Below the pieces are notes generated by a model. The model did no database searches, had not been told where the DNA came from, and saw only the letters and a program-made list of their open reading frames with translations. The position numbers and the translations under genes were made by a program. A stretch of DNA of 34,784 nucleotides from Anaerolineae bacterium (GTDB taxonomy: Bacteria; Chloroflexota; Anaerolineae; Aggregatilineales; Phototrophicaceae), in NCBI GenBank assembly GCA_016788625.1, contig JAEUQX010000103.1, positions 1-34,784 on the forward strand, written 5' to 3'. Positions 1 to 8,962 of the stretch are shown here, piece by piece; the stretch's first letter is position 1; every line of letters begins with the position of its first letter.

Positions 1-176
1 GCCTGAAGAATGCGCTGCCAGGCCTCTGCATCCTCGGTTGGGATTTGCTCGGTCGGGATGATTGGTGTAATCACCTCGGATGGGCGCGCGTTCCACCACA
101 CCAGCAGGCCAAAACCACTCATGGCAACCAGCACGAGCAGAAAAGCTGGCAGTCCCTCACGTCCACGGCGCATCAT
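1..176 (-). CDS. Partial membrane-anchored protein, N-terminus only
   Basis: This is the 5' end of a gene that runs off the window; only about 58 codons are visible. The ATG at 176 overlaps the stop codon of the PD40 gene in an ATGA junction, which is strong support for translational coupling and for this start. A second ATG follows directly. The visible protein has a short basic N-terminus (MMRRGREG), one hydrophobic segment at about residues 10-27 and then a Pro/Thr-rich extracytoplasmic stretch, so it is a signal-anchor or secreted protein. The family cannot be named from this fragment. Its coupling to the PD40 protein suggests the two work together at the cell surface, which is inference. 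Confidence 0.6.
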   Translation of the reverse strand, partial: MMRRGREGLPAFLLVLVAMSGFGLLVWWNARPSEVITPIIPTEQIPTEDAEAWQRILQ

Positions 177-2365
177 GACCCGCCCTGGCTCGGAAGCTCG
201 GTCGGCGCAGCAGTGGGCGCGAAGCCGCCAAGCTGTGGGTCGGTATACAGTTCGCGCATAGCGCTGTACCAATCCAACCCTTCCGGCTTGAGGAACAGCC
301 AATAATTGATGCTGTTGAAGTTCGCGCGCCAGTCGCTGCCTGCGCTGGCCCGCTGCCAGCCGTAATCTTCGGCAAGCTGGGTGAAGTCAATGTAGTAGCC
401 GCTGGGCACGCCGTCTTTCAGACGCCCGCCCTGGTCATAAGCCTGGACATCACCGTCGTCGCGGCTGAGCATGTCCCAGGGCATCCGCCGCAGCGGTTCG
501 CCCAACTGCCCGGACTGCGCTTCTTCGGTAACACGCACATATACGCGCCAATAGGTGTTCACACCGATGTCTTCGCGCGCCATCTCGATGAGTGGTGGGA
601 ATCCGGCGATCAGGTTGCGATTCACGCCGAACGCACGCCCCGTCATATGCCAGTTACGGCGCTCTTCGCCGGGCTGCGGCGGGCGGTCAAGCTGCCAGAA
701 GGCGTCATCCAGTTCGCCCAGAAAATCCCAACCGACATCCTTAAGCACCTGTTGACGCAACGCGTTAAACGAGTCGTTCACCTTGTCGCTCAGATAAGGG
801 CTGCTGGCACGCGCCACGTCAACGCCGAGCAGTTGTCCCAGACGGTACAAATTGTCCTGGTCTGGCGGAGCTACCTGTTCGACGAACAAGGCTTGCGCGA
901 CACCAGAAGGCAGCCCGCCCGAACTGACCAGTGCCGCAGGCAGCGGCAGTTCCGACCAAACCGGATCCGAAGCCTTGCCCTGTTTGCCCACAACTAACGT
1001 CGCTACGCCCGCCTCTGTGAAAGGACTAACGACAAGCTGAGTACCTTCGAGCGACTCGACAGCATAGACCAGACTGGCGCCATTGGGCGACCAGGAAGGT
1101 TGACGCCCCCGTTCAAGTACTTGAGCCGCCGCCAACGGGTCATCGGAAGGTTTCACGAACACCTTGTCAATGCCCTCATCCAAGGCACTGTAGGCTAATA
1201 GTTCGCCATCCGGACTCCAGGCGGGATAGTCCTCCTGGCGTGTCGGCGTATTGGTCAGGTTGACCGAAGCAGCATCACTGGGGTTATCCAGTGAAAAGAC
1301 ATAAATGTCCTGATTGCCATCACGCCATGACACAAACGCAATGCGGCGACCATCCGGCGACCATGCTGGTGAAAAATCGGGTTGAGCATTTTCGGTTACG
1401 CGGCGGGCAGGCTGCGAGCCATCCACCGGGACGACGTAAACGTCAAGGTTATTACCCTGGTAACTCTCATAGACCAGCCACTGACCATCAGGACTCCACT
1501 GCGGAGCGCCCTGGTATGAGAGGTCATAGGTCATCCGTGTCGTGGCGTTGGTCGCCAGATCATAAATATAGATTTCCCAGTTACCATCCTGATGCGAGGC
1601 ATAAGCCAGACGGCGGCCATCCGGTGACCAGGCCGGGTCACGATCATCGGCGGGGTTGTTCGTCAAGCGCACCGGAGCACGCGTGCCCACGCCGAGCGCC
1701 CAGATATCATCCTGACCATTCTCACGCACCACATAGGCCAGGCTGCCGCGCACTTCCAGCACCGAGGGCAACGCCGTAGCCGTCGGCACAGGCGTCGCCA
1801 GGAGCGCTGAGACTGTCGGTGCGCCCTCGGCTGTTCCAGCGGAAACAAAACTGAAGTTCTGGCCGCTCAGGTCGGCGGGAGGCAGGGTTCCAGAGGTGCG
1901 CGCGGGGTTGGTCGCCCACAACACAACGCCGATCAACACGGCCAGCAGCACGACGGTCAGGCCGCTCAGCACGCGGTTCTGCACGCGCAGCGGGTCTTCG
2001 CCCAGGCTGGCTTCCAGTTCCGCCCGTGCGGCCCGGCGAGCCATTGCCGTGCTGGCGGTCGCCCCTGCGCTGCGGGCAGCCTGTCCCGAAACATGTCTTG
2101 CTCCACCAAAGAATAGCCGAAAGATTCGAGCAAAGACGAGGCCAATACCACGCAGTACAACCCAGATGAATCCAGCGATGCGCCGGATGATCAGCAGCGC
2201 GCCGCCAAACAGCACTGCCAAGCCACCCAAACCACCTGCGAAGATACGGCGCCCTGCGTTTGTGACGACAGCGACCCCGCTCATCAGCCACAAGCCCAGC
2301 GCAATGCTGCTCTTCAGCAGCAGTACCCCGAATTTATCCGTTACCCGATAAGCGCGTGTAAGCAT
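173..2365 (-). CDS. Membrane-anchored PD40 (TolB-like) beta-propeller protein
   Basis: A 730-residue protein. The first ~90 residues hold two or more hydrophobic segments, then come a basic stretch and another membrane helix at about residues 130-150. From about 195 to 480 there are repeated PD40 units of the type PAWSPDGRRLAY, WSPDGQWLVY and AWSPDGELLAY, at least six, which build a TolB/WD40-like propeller. Propellers of this family usually bind proteins or peptides and are not enzymes themselves. The last ~220 residues are rich in Trp and Tyr and form a separate region I do not recognise. The ATG at 2365 is the first in frame, with a purine-rich AGGCGG rather close to it. The gene is first in an operon with the partial membrane protein downstream (ATGA overlap). 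Substrate and role are unknown. Confidence 0.85.
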   Translation of the reverse strand: MLTRAYRVTDKFGVLLLKSSIALGLWLMSGVAVVTNAGRRIFAGGLGGLAVLFGGALLIIRRIAGFIWVVLRGIGLVFARIFRLFFGGARHVSGQAARSAGATASTAMARRAARAELEASLGEDPLRVQNRVLSGLTVVLLAVLIGVVLWATNPARTSGTLPPADLSGQNFSFVSAGTAEGAPTVSALLATPVPTATALPSVLEVRGSLAYVVRENGQDDIWALGVGTRAPVRLTNNPADDRDPAWSPDGRRLAYASHQDGNWEIYIYDLATNATTRMTYDLSYQGAPQWSPDGQWLVYESYQGNNLDVYVVPVDGSQPARRVTENAQPDFSPAWSPDGRRIAFVSWRDGNQDIYVFSLDNPSDAASVNLTNTPTRQEDYPAWSPDGELLAYSALDEGIDKVFVKPSDDPLAAAQVLERGRQPSWSPNGASLVYAVESLEGTQLVVSPFTEAGVATLVVGKQGKASDPVWSELPLPAALVSSGGLPSGVAQALFVEQVAPPDQDNLYRLGQLLGVDVARASSPYLSDKVNDSFNALRQQVLKDVGWDFLGELDDAFWQLDRPPQPGEERRNWHMTGRAFGVNRNLIAGFPPLIEMAREDIGVNTYWRVYVRVTEEAQSGQLGEPLRRMPWDMLSRDDGDVQAYDQGGRLKDGVPSGYYIDFTQLAEDYGWQRASAGSDWRANFNSINYWLFLKPEGLDWYSAMRELYTDPQLGGFAPTAAPTELPSQGGS

Positions 2366-2407
2366 TCCGCCTGATCTTACCTGCTAACTGCTTCTCTCAA
2401 GGTTTTC

Positions 2408-2436
2408 ATTGTACTGGCAAACCAGAACTCCGGCAA
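2408..2436 (-). promoter_or_regulatory. Putative sigma-70-type promoter of the PD40 operon
   Basis: On the minus strand TTGCCG (2436-2431) and TACAAT (2413-2408) are separated by 17 bases, about 45 bases upstream of the ATG at 2365. The match is 4/6 and 5/6 to the consensus. It lies in the divergent gap shared with the LysM gene. Confidence 0.5.
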
Positions 2437-2479
2437 TGACGCGCGCCGCTTGCTTGGATTAGAACCCGTTCGGCTCAAA

Positions 2480-2508
2480 TTGACCGTCCTGAGAGAATGG
2501 TGTACTGT
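2480..2508 (+). promoter_or_regulatory. Putative promoter of the LysM L,D-transpeptidase gene
   Basis: TTGACC (2480-2485), a 17-base spacer and TACTGT (2503-2508). The -35 matches 5/6 but the -10 only 3/6. The start codon at 2550 is preceded by a strong ribosome binding site, AGAGGAG at 2533-2539. Confidence 0.4.
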
Positions 2509-2549
2509 TAATCGCAGTTACAATTATGGTTTAGAGGAGCAACGCACCC

Positions 2550-3662
2550 ATGTTTCGCACAGCCCTGCGCTACTTCCCCTTACTGTTGATCTGCGCCTTG
2601 CTGCTGACGATCTTCCCCGCCGCCGCCCAGGAGCAAACAACTCACACAATCCAACGGGGCGAAACCCTGTACCGCATCGCCTTGCGTTACGGCGTCAGCA
2701 TGGATGCGATTGCCCAGGCGAACGGCCTGACCAACATGAGCCGAATCCTGGCCGGGCAGCAGCTCATCATCCCGAACTTCGATGCCAGCGGCGACACTGT
2801 AGAAAACCCTCTGGTCGCGGGTACGCCGGTCTATCACACCATTCAGCCGGGCGAAACACTGGCGAGCATCGCGGCAGTCTACGGCATGACGCTCGACCAA
2901 TTAATACAGCTAAATAACATCACCAATCCCAATCTGATCTATCGCGGGCAGCAGCTTGCGGTCTGGTCAACCACCGATGCTGAGCCGGTGCTTGATGACC
3001 CGGCAGCGCCACAGATTGCTCTGACGGAAGCCCCTCCAGCCGACTTGGGAACAGACATTACCCAATCGCAGCCTGCTGCCCCATCGCAGAGCACCTACGT
3101 TGTTCAGCGTGGCGAGCACCTCTCGCAAATCGCGCGGCGCTTCGGGCTGACGTGGCCACAGTTAGCGCAGGCCAACAACATCGTCAATCCCGACCAGATT
3201 TACGCTGGGCAAACCCTGATTGTGCCAGGAGGTGGGGTCGTCACAGACGCGGGCGCTTTCGCCGCCACGGCCCCACTCGTTGAGCCAGCCTCGCCGACGA
3301 TCTTCGTCGGGCGTCAGGTGGTGGTCGATCTGAGCGATCAGATGGTGTATGCCTTTGAGAACGGGCAGCTCGTCCGCAGCGTGCTGGTGTCAACAGGTTT
3401 GCCTGCCACGCCAACAGTACAGGGCGATTATAACGTGTATGTGAAATATGGAGCACAAACAATGAGCGGGCCGGGCTACTATCTGCCCGATGTTCCGTAT
3501 GTAATGTACTTCTATCAGGGCTACGCGCTGCACGGTACGTATTGGCATAACAACTTCGGCAACCCGATGAGTCATGGTTGCGTCAATTTGCCCACGCCGG
3601 AAGCGGAGTGGCTGTTCAACAATTTCGTTGAGGTGGGAACGCCCGTTCACGTCAAGTACTAA
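2550..3662 (+). CDS. Secreted L,D-transpeptidase with three LysM domains
   Basis: A 370-residue exported cell-wall enzyme. A signal peptide covers about residues 1-26 (hydrophobic core ending in AAAQ). Three LysM peptidoglycan-binding domains follow, near residues 31-75, 94-138 and 182-226, each with a [QR]xGExLxxIAxxxG opening and a GQxLxVP-like close, joined by Pro/Ala-rich linkers. Residues ~250-370 are a YkuD domain with the catalytic SHGCVNL motif and an upstream HGTYWH. In this family the Cys attacks the tetrapeptide stem and forms 3-3 crosslinks or attaches proteins to peptidoglycan. The start is set by AGAGGAG ten bases upstream. The gene is alone on its strand and converges on the HD gene. 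Three LysM units are more than in many family members, and they suggest tight wall attachment. Confidence 0.93.
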   Translation: MFRTALRYFPLLLICALLLTIFPAAAQEQTTHTIQRGETLYRIALRYGVSMDAIAQANGLTNMSRILAGQQLIIPNFDASGDTVENPLVAGTPVYHTIQPGETLASIAAVYGMTLDQLIQLNNITNPNLIYRGQQLAVWSTTDAEPVLDDPAAPQIALTEAPPADLGTDITQSQPAAPSQSTYVVQRGEHLSQIARRFGLTWPQLAQANNIVNPDQIYAGQTLIVPGGGVVTDAGAFAATAPLVEPASPTIFVGRQVVVDLSDQMVYAFENGQLVRSVLVSTGLPATPTVQGDYNVYVKYGAQTMSGPGYYLPDVPYVMYFYQGYALHGTYWHNNFGNPMSHGCVNLPTPEAEWLFNNFVEVGTPVHVKY

Positions 3663-3686
3663 CGGACACATTGAATTCACGATCAG

Positions 3687-3713
3687 GCAGGAGGATTTCA
3701 GCAATCCTCCTGC
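3687..3713. terminator. Perfect 11-bp hairpin between convergent genes
   Basis: GCAGGAGGATT (3687-3697) and AATCCTCCTGC (3703-3713) pair perfectly around a 5-base loop. It sits between the stop codons of the transpeptidase (plus) and the HD protein (minus), where a bidirectional terminator is expected. No clear U-tract follows on either strand, so termination efficiency is uncertain. Confidence 0.55.
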
Positions 3714-3720
3714 AGGGTGC

Positions 3721-4296
3721 TTATGCTGTCGTGCCTACAAGCCCCAGCGCCGCGGCATTTGCCTTCATCGACGCCAGCACAACCTGGATATGCTCCTCAA
3801 TCGGCACACCCAGCGCGGCAGCAGCATGTTCAATCTCGGCGCGGTTGACGGGCGCGGCAAAGAGCTTGTCTTTCCATTTCTTCTTCACGGAAGAAATCTC
3901 AACATCAAGGATGCTCTTGCTGGGGCGCACCAGCGCGACGGCAATCAAAAAGCCGGTCAGTTCATCCACCGCGACCAGAGCCTTCTCCATTGTTGTTTCC
4001 GGTTTCACGCCAGTGATCTCTTCCGCATGGGAGAGAATACCTTTGATGATCTCGTCCGGCACACCGCGTTCACGCAGAATGCGCGAGCCAACGACCGGAT
4101 GCCCCTCAACGGCGACGTCAGGATAGCGCTCGTAGTCAAAATCGTGCAGCAGTCCGGTTATGCCCCAAGTCTCTTCATCACCGCCAAAGCGCTGCGCATA
4201 CGCGCGCATAGCCGCCTCGACAGCCAGCATGTGCCGCCGCAGAGACTCACTTTGCGTGTATTCGGTGACGATTGACCAGGCCTGTTCACGATTCAT
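3721..4296 (-). CDS. HD-domain phosphohydrolase (HDIG type)
   Basis: A 191-residue cytoplasmic protein of the HD superfamily, metal-dependent phosphohydrolases acting on nucleotides or phosphoesters. The metal motif is visible as an early His in RRHMLAVE (about residue 21), the HD doublet in GLLHDFDYERYP (about 52-53), a His in EGHPVVGSRIL and another in LSHAEEI. It has no GGDEF, ACT or NTPase partner domain and is close to the usual length of stand-alone HDIG proteins. The ATG is preceded by GGAG nine bases upstream. It begins 30 bases after the kinase gene and is probably cotranscribed with it. The substrate cannot be inferred, and a signalling role with the kinase is speculation. Confidence 0.8.
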   Translation of the reverse strand: MNREQAWSIVTEYTQSESLRRHMLAVEAAMRAYAQRFGGDEETWGITGLLHDFDYERYPDVAVEGHPVVGSRILRERGVPDEIIKGILSHAEEITGVKPETTMEKALVAVDELTGFLIAVALVRPSKSILDVEISSVKKKWKDKLFAAPVNRAEIEHAAAALGVPIEEHIQVVLASMKANAAALGLVGTTA

Positions 4297-4326
4297 GTTG
4301 CACTACTCCAGAGGCGCAGCAGAAGC

Positions 4327-6414
4327 CTAGCCGCCCGATTCGAAGACAAAGACCGAAATACTCAAAGGCTGCCCGATGACGATCTGCCCTGGCGTCCGCA
4401 ATTCCCACTGCCCCATGTAGGTATCACCCTTGTCCGGCGTGCGCCCGCTGAAGGTCAGGATGTAGGTCGCGCCAACCTCCACGCGCTCACGGATGAAGAT
4501 GCGGCCACCGCTGCCTGCGTCAAAGTCCTCTCCGCTGCCGACGACAAACACCAGCGCAGTATTGGCTTCCCAGGCGCAGGTGCCCGTGTTCTGCAATGTG
4601 ATGTCGCGGGTATAGTCTTGCCCGGCACGAACCGGCATCAGCGTTCCATCCGGCGGATTCTGTTCGACGACAGCATAATCCCAGACGCAGGCGCTGGCGG
4701 TGGCCGTCTGCTGCCGGGCGATTTCCGTCATAGCCGCAGAGGTCGCTGTCGCGTTGATCGTCGGCGTGAACGAGGGCGTCGGCGTTGGCGTGATCGTCGG
4801 GGTACGGGTGATCGTTGGCGTCGGCGTGCGCGTTGGTGTCAGCGATGGGGTGGGCGTAAAGCTGGGAGTCAGCGTGGGTGGCTGCGCGATGGGCACGCTC
4901 GCCAGATCACCATACGCCTGCACGGCGGAGCTGGCAACCCAACCACGCAGCCCATTAGAAGCGACCACACGGAACCACAGACTATCCTGGCTGATGCCAA
5001 TGACGGTCAGCGCATCATTCGCCGCAATATCGGTGATCTTGGCGAACTGATTGCCGGGCCCAACGCGCATAATGATATTGCTGTTCGGCAGCGCGATTGG
5101 CGTCGCGGGAGTGGGTGTGTTTGTAGGGGTCAGGGTGAGCGTCAATGATGGCGTATAGGTCAACGTGGGCCGCGGCGTGGCTGAGGGCGGCACCGTCACG
5201 CTCGGAATTAACGGTGTGTTGCTGGCCGGGAGGGGCGTAGGCACAGACTCCGTAGCCGTAGCGGGCACATCAGTTACAGTCGTCGTTGCGTCCAGTACAA
5301 CCGCAAGACTCGCGGTAGCGGTCGCGCTCTGACCAAACGGCAGCACCCCGGCCGCAGCAGCGAGCAGGAAACCACCTGCAACAATACCGACGAGAATGAC
5401 GAGCCAACCCCACCAGGGAAATCGGCGGCGCGGCGGCGCGGCGGCGCGGACAACCGGTTGTGTCGTCGTTCGCAATGGCGATTCAATGCGTCCGGAATCC
5501 TCGCCTTTGCTAACGCGCATCGTCTCATGATTCGCGACCTGCATGAGAACGTCCGACTTACCTTCAGCAGCAGAAACGCCTTCCCCGCGTTCAAAGCGGT
5601 TCAGATCATCGATCAGCTCAGCAGCCGTCTGGTAACGATCAGCGGGTTCTTTCGCCATCGCCTTCTGGATGATGTGATCAACTGCAAGAGGCACTTCGGG
5701 GTTGAGTTCTCGCGCAGAGGGTATTGGCGAATTCAGGTGCTTGAGGATAATTGCCAGCGGAGTTTCGGCATCGTAGGGAAGGTGTCCTGTCACGAGTTGG
5801 AACAAAATCACGCCGAGCGAGTACAGATCCGAACGTTCGTCGCCCGCCTCGCCCAACCCCTGTTCCGGTGCCATATAGGCTGGCGTGCCAACCATGCCAC
5901 CGCTGGCCGTGAACTGCGCGCCTGTAACGATCTTGGCGATGCCGAAGTCCGTTAATACGATGCGGCTGTCATGATCGATCATCAGGTTGGCAGGTTTCAC
6001 ATCGCGGTGAATCATGCTGCGGCTGTGCGCATAGGCCAGCGCACCGGCTGCCTCGCGAATGATCCGCAGCGCTTCGTCCAGCGGCATAGCCTGGCCACGA
6101 TCATTCAGGCTGACGAAGCGATCCTTCAAGGTCACGCCATCAACCAGTTCCATGACCATGTAGTAGCTTTCGCCTTCTGCGTCGAAGTCAAAGTCATAGA
6201 CCTGCACGATGTTGGGGTGACGCAGCTTGGCGACGTTCTTGGCCTCGCGTTCGAAGCGCGACTTGAATTCCGGATCATCCGCCAGGAATGCGTGCAGAAC
6301 CTTGACTGCGACATAGCGATCAAGCTCTTTGTGGTAGCCGCGATAAACCTCGGCCATTCCACCGCGCCCCAGGCGCTCTGTGATTTCGTACTTGCCCAGT
6401 TTTCGGTTCGACAC
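4327..6414 (-). CDS. Receptor-type Ser/Thr protein kinase with SH3 and NBR1-like Ig domains
   Basis: A 695-residue PknB-type kinase. Cytoplasmic catalytic domain, residues ~9-275: glycine loop GRGGMAEV, ATP lysine K38, helix-C E57, HRD at 136-138, DFG at 156-158 and an APEQ motif, so it looks active. A basic juxtamembrane segment and one membrane helix (~330-360) follow. The outer part has Thr/Pro-rich linkers, an SH3b-like domain (around NSNIIMRVGPGNQFAKI, ending GWVASS), a second Thr-Pro linker and a C-terminal Ig-like domain of the NBR1 type (TLQNTGTCAWEAN). Together these suggest sensing of wall or extracellular ligands, with phosphorylation of cytoplasmic targets. The start is GTG; no upstream in-frame ATG exists and the glycine loop begins at residue 16. 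Its own promoter lies just upstream. Confidence 0.92.
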   Translation of the reverse strand: MSNRKLGKYEITERLGRGGMAEVYRGYHKELDRYVAVKVLHAFLADDPEFKSRFEREAKNVAKLRHPNIVQVYDFDFDAEGESYYMVMELVDGVTLKDRFVSLNDRGQAMPLDEALRIIREAAGALAYAHSRSMIHRDVKPANLMIDHDSRIVLTDFGIAKIVTGAQFTASGGMVGTPAYMAPEQGLGEAGDERSDLYSLGVILFQLVTGHLPYDAETPLAIILKHLNSPIPSARELNPEVPLAVDHIIQKAMAKEPADRYQTAAELIDDLNRFERGEGVSAAEGKSDVLMQVANHETMRVSKGEDSGRIESPLRTTTQPVVRAAAPPRRRFPWWGWLVILVGIVAGGFLLAAAAGVLPFGQSATATASLAVVLDATTTVTDVPATATESVPTPLPASNTPLIPSVTVPPSATPRPTLTYTPSLTLTLTPTNTPTPATPIALPNSNIIMRVGPGNQFAKITDIAANDALTVIGISQDSLWFRVVASNGLRGWVASSAVQAYGDLASVPIAQPPTLTPSFTPTPSLTPTRTPTPTITRTPTITPTPTPSFTPTINATATSAAMTEIARQQTATASACVWDYAVVEQNPPDGTLMPVRAGQDYTRDITLQNTGTCAWEANTALVFVVGSGEDFDAGSGGRIFIRERVEVGATYILTFSGRTPDKGDTYMGQWELRTPGQIVIGQPLSISVFVFESGG

Positions 6415-6446
6415 AGGTAAGCCGTATACCTTGAATGATTAATTGC

Positions 6447-6509
6447 TTGGGATGGTTAAGCAACGCGCGGGATTATAACCGATCTTAACCGCATCCTCAA
6501 CCATCCCAA
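6447..6509. repeat. 11-bp inverted repeat flanking the kinase promoter
   Basis: TTGGGATGGTT (6447-6457) and AACCATCCCAA (6499-6509) are perfect complements 41 bases apart. One arm overlaps the predicted -35 box and the other lies just downstream of the predicted start of transcription. Arm centres are 52 bp apart, near five helical turns. It could be a pair of operator half-sites, or a long-loop hairpin ending the lyase transcript. Confidence 0.6.
6472..6500 (-). promoter_or_regulatory. Promoter of the kinase-HD operon
   Basis: Minus strand: TTGAGG (6500-6495), a 17-base spacer, then a perfect TATAAT (6477-6472). The predicted start near 6465 gives a ~50-base leader before the GTG at 6414. 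Confidence 0.65.
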
Positions 6510-6536
6510 ACTCTACCACAACTTTTGGCGAAGCGA

Positions 6537-7955
6537 TCAGCCGCCAGCAGCGACGGCCTGGATGCCGCCTTCAGTCATCTTGGCAGCATCAAGCAGTTTA
6601 TCGGCCTCTTCCGCGCTCAGATAGCCCAACTCGACGACGATCTCCTTGATACTGCGATTTTCCGCGAGCGACTTCTTGGCAACTTCCGCGCCCTTCAGAT
6701 AGCCAATCACCGGGTTGAGTGCCGTCACCAGGATGGGATTCTTCGCCAGCCAGCCCGTCGCCTTATCGGGGTTGGCCGTCATCCCGACCACACACTTGTC
6801 CGTGAAAGCCCGCACCGCGCCAATCATGACGTGCATGGCCTCAAACAGGTTGTGCGCAAGGATGGGCATCATCACGTTCAGCTCAAGCTGCCCCGCCTGC
6901 CCCGCCATCATCACGGTCGTGTCCTTACCGATGATGTGGAACATCGCCATATCGAGCATTTCCGCCAGCACCGGGTTAACCTTGCCGGGCATGATTGACG
7001 AACCTGGCTGCACGGGTGGCAGACGAATTTCGTCCAGGCCGGTGGTCGGGCCGCTGGAGAGCAAGCGAATGTCGTTTGCAATACGGATCAGATCCTGCGC
7101 CACCGTCCGCAGCGCGCCGCTAAAGAACACTGCATCCTGCATCGACTGCATCGACTCAAACAGATCGTCGCTCTCGTGCAGCGTCAGGCCGCTCAATTGG
7201 CTCAGCTTAGCAATCATACGCTTGTGGTATTCGGGATGAGCATTCAGCGCCGAACCCGTGGCCGTGCCGCCAATGCCCAAGCGCCGCAGACCATCAGCAG
7301 CCTGGCGCACCTTCACGATGTCACGCTCGACCGCCTTCGCCCATGCGCCGACTTCCTGCCCCAGCCGCACCGGAACCGCGTCTTGCAGGTGCGTGCGTCC
7401 GGTCTTGACGACGCCATCCCATTCCTGCGACTTGGCGCGGAAAGCATCCGCCAGTTTTTGCAGCGTCGCACACAATTCTTCCAACCGCCACAGTGCGCCC
7501 AAACGGATCGCTGTCGGGATCGTGTCGTTGGTGCTCTGCGCCATGTTGACATGATCATTCGGGCTGACAGGTTTCTTTTCGGTCGAGTTCAGCGCAAAGC
7601 CGAGGATTTCGTTGGCGCGGTTAGCAATGACTTCGTTGGTGTTCATGTTGTGGCTGGTGCCCGCCCCGGCCTGGAACGGATCCACAACAAACTGTTCGTT
7701 CCACTGACCGCTGAGCACTTCGTCAGCGGCCTGCATGATCGCACGTGCCATCTTTTCATCGAGCAGCCCCAGGTCGAGATGCACCTCAGCCGCCGCCCGC
7801 TTGATCAGCGCCATTGACCAGACGAATGCTGGGTAGGGCTTGAGGCCGCTGACCGGGAAATTTTCGACCGCGCGCTGCGTCTGCGCACCATAATAGGCAT
7901 TGGCAGGAACGTTAACCGGGCCAAGCGAATCCTTTTCAACACGAATATCGCTCAT
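6537..7955 (-). CDS. Aspartase/class II fumarase family lyase (aspartate ammonia-lyase or fumarate hydratase)
   Basis: A 472-residue enzyme of the aspartase/fumarase superfamily, with the signature loop GSSIMPGKVNPV. Either L-aspartate to fumarate plus ammonia, or malate/fumarate interconversion, would fit. Features nearer to aspartase are GAGTSHNMNTNEV, QSTND (fumarases usually have QSSND), LLSSGPTTGLDEI and DTTVMMAGQAGQLELNV. Features nearer to fumarase are the THLQD segment and LVTALNPVIGY near the C-terminus. I lean to aspartase but the case is open. The frame is open to an upstream position at 7988, but AGAAGGAGA lies just before the ATG at 7955, and MSDIRVEKDSLG is the normal family N-terminus, so the shorter form is chosen. 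It is a single gene, separated from sodA by a terminator. Confidence 0.88.
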   Translation of the reverse strand: MSDIRVEKDSLGPVNVPANAYYGAQTQRAVENFPVSGLKPYPAFVWSMALIKRAAAEVHLDLGLLDEKMARAIMQAADEVLSGQWNEQFVVDPFQAGAGTSHNMNTNEVIANRANEILGFALNSTEKKPVSPNDHVNMAQSTNDTIPTAIRLGALWRLEELCATLQKLADAFRAKSQEWDGVVKTGRTHLQDAVPVRLGQEVGAWAKAVERDIVKVRQAADGLRRLGIGGTATGSALNAHPEYHKRMIAKLSQLSGLTLHESDDLFESMQSMQDAVFFSGALRTVAQDLIRIANDIRLLSSGPTTGLDEIRLPPVQPGSSIMPGKVNPVLAEMLDMAMFHIIGKDTTVMMAGQAGQLELNVMMPILAHNLFEAMHVMIGAVRAFTDKCVVGMTANPDKATGWLAKNPILVTALNPVIGYLKGAEVAKKSLAENRSIKEIVVELGYLSAEEADKLLDAAKMTEGGIQAVAAGG

Positions 7956-8073
7956 AATGCAATGTTCTCCTTCTGCTTGCGTCGACACTGCGCAGCAGCA
8001 TCGATGAGCACATATCCAAATCAGGAGAAATTGTACCGCTTTTCACCAGCCTCTGCGACGATCATAGACCACA

Positions 8074-8105
8074 AATAAAAAAGGGGCGCTGCAAACACCC
8101 CTTTT
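8074..8105 (-). terminator. Intrinsic terminator of sodA
   Basis: Read on the minus strand, AAAAGGGG and CCCCTTTT enclose an 11-base loop and run into a T-rich tail (TTTTTTATTT). It starts 18 bases after the sodA stop codon. The A-run on the other side could make it bidirectional, but no plus-strand gene ends here. Confidence 0.8.
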
Positions 8106-8123
8106 CATCGTCGTGATTATAGC

Positions 8124-8735
<612 letters not shown>

Positions 8736-8779
8736 GAGTCTTTCTCCTTGTATGGGTCACTTACAACAAGCAGATGTGC

Positions 8780-8808
8780 ATTCTAATCGAGCCGCTTCAG
8801 AGTGTGAA
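8780..8808 (-). promoter_or_regulatory. Promoter of sodA
   Basis: TTCACA (8808-8803) and TAGAAT (8785-8780) on the minus strand with a 17-base spacer. Each hexamer matches the consensus at 5/6. The start codon is about 45 bases downstream of the -10 box. Confidence 0.65.
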
Positions 8809-8962
8809 TTGGCCTTTGGTACAGAACTTGGCACTAGGCTCAATGAGCGGAAATCAGTATTCTAGATTTTAGCATAGGGCAGCCGGGAAAAGAACATATC
8901 GCAGTACGATGAGTCTTTGATGAGAGATATGCTGGTCGGCGGCCTCCTCCAGTGCAACAACC

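Noticed and set aside
4740..4880. Short repeated GTCGGCGTTGGCGTG-like units, possible CRISPR or satellite
   Set aside because: They encode the Thr-Pro-rich linkers of the kinase ectodomain and have no spacer structure.
8030..8035. TACAAT on the minus strand as a lyase promoter
   Set aside because: No acceptable -35 hexamer at 16-18 bases, so the promoter cannot be supported.
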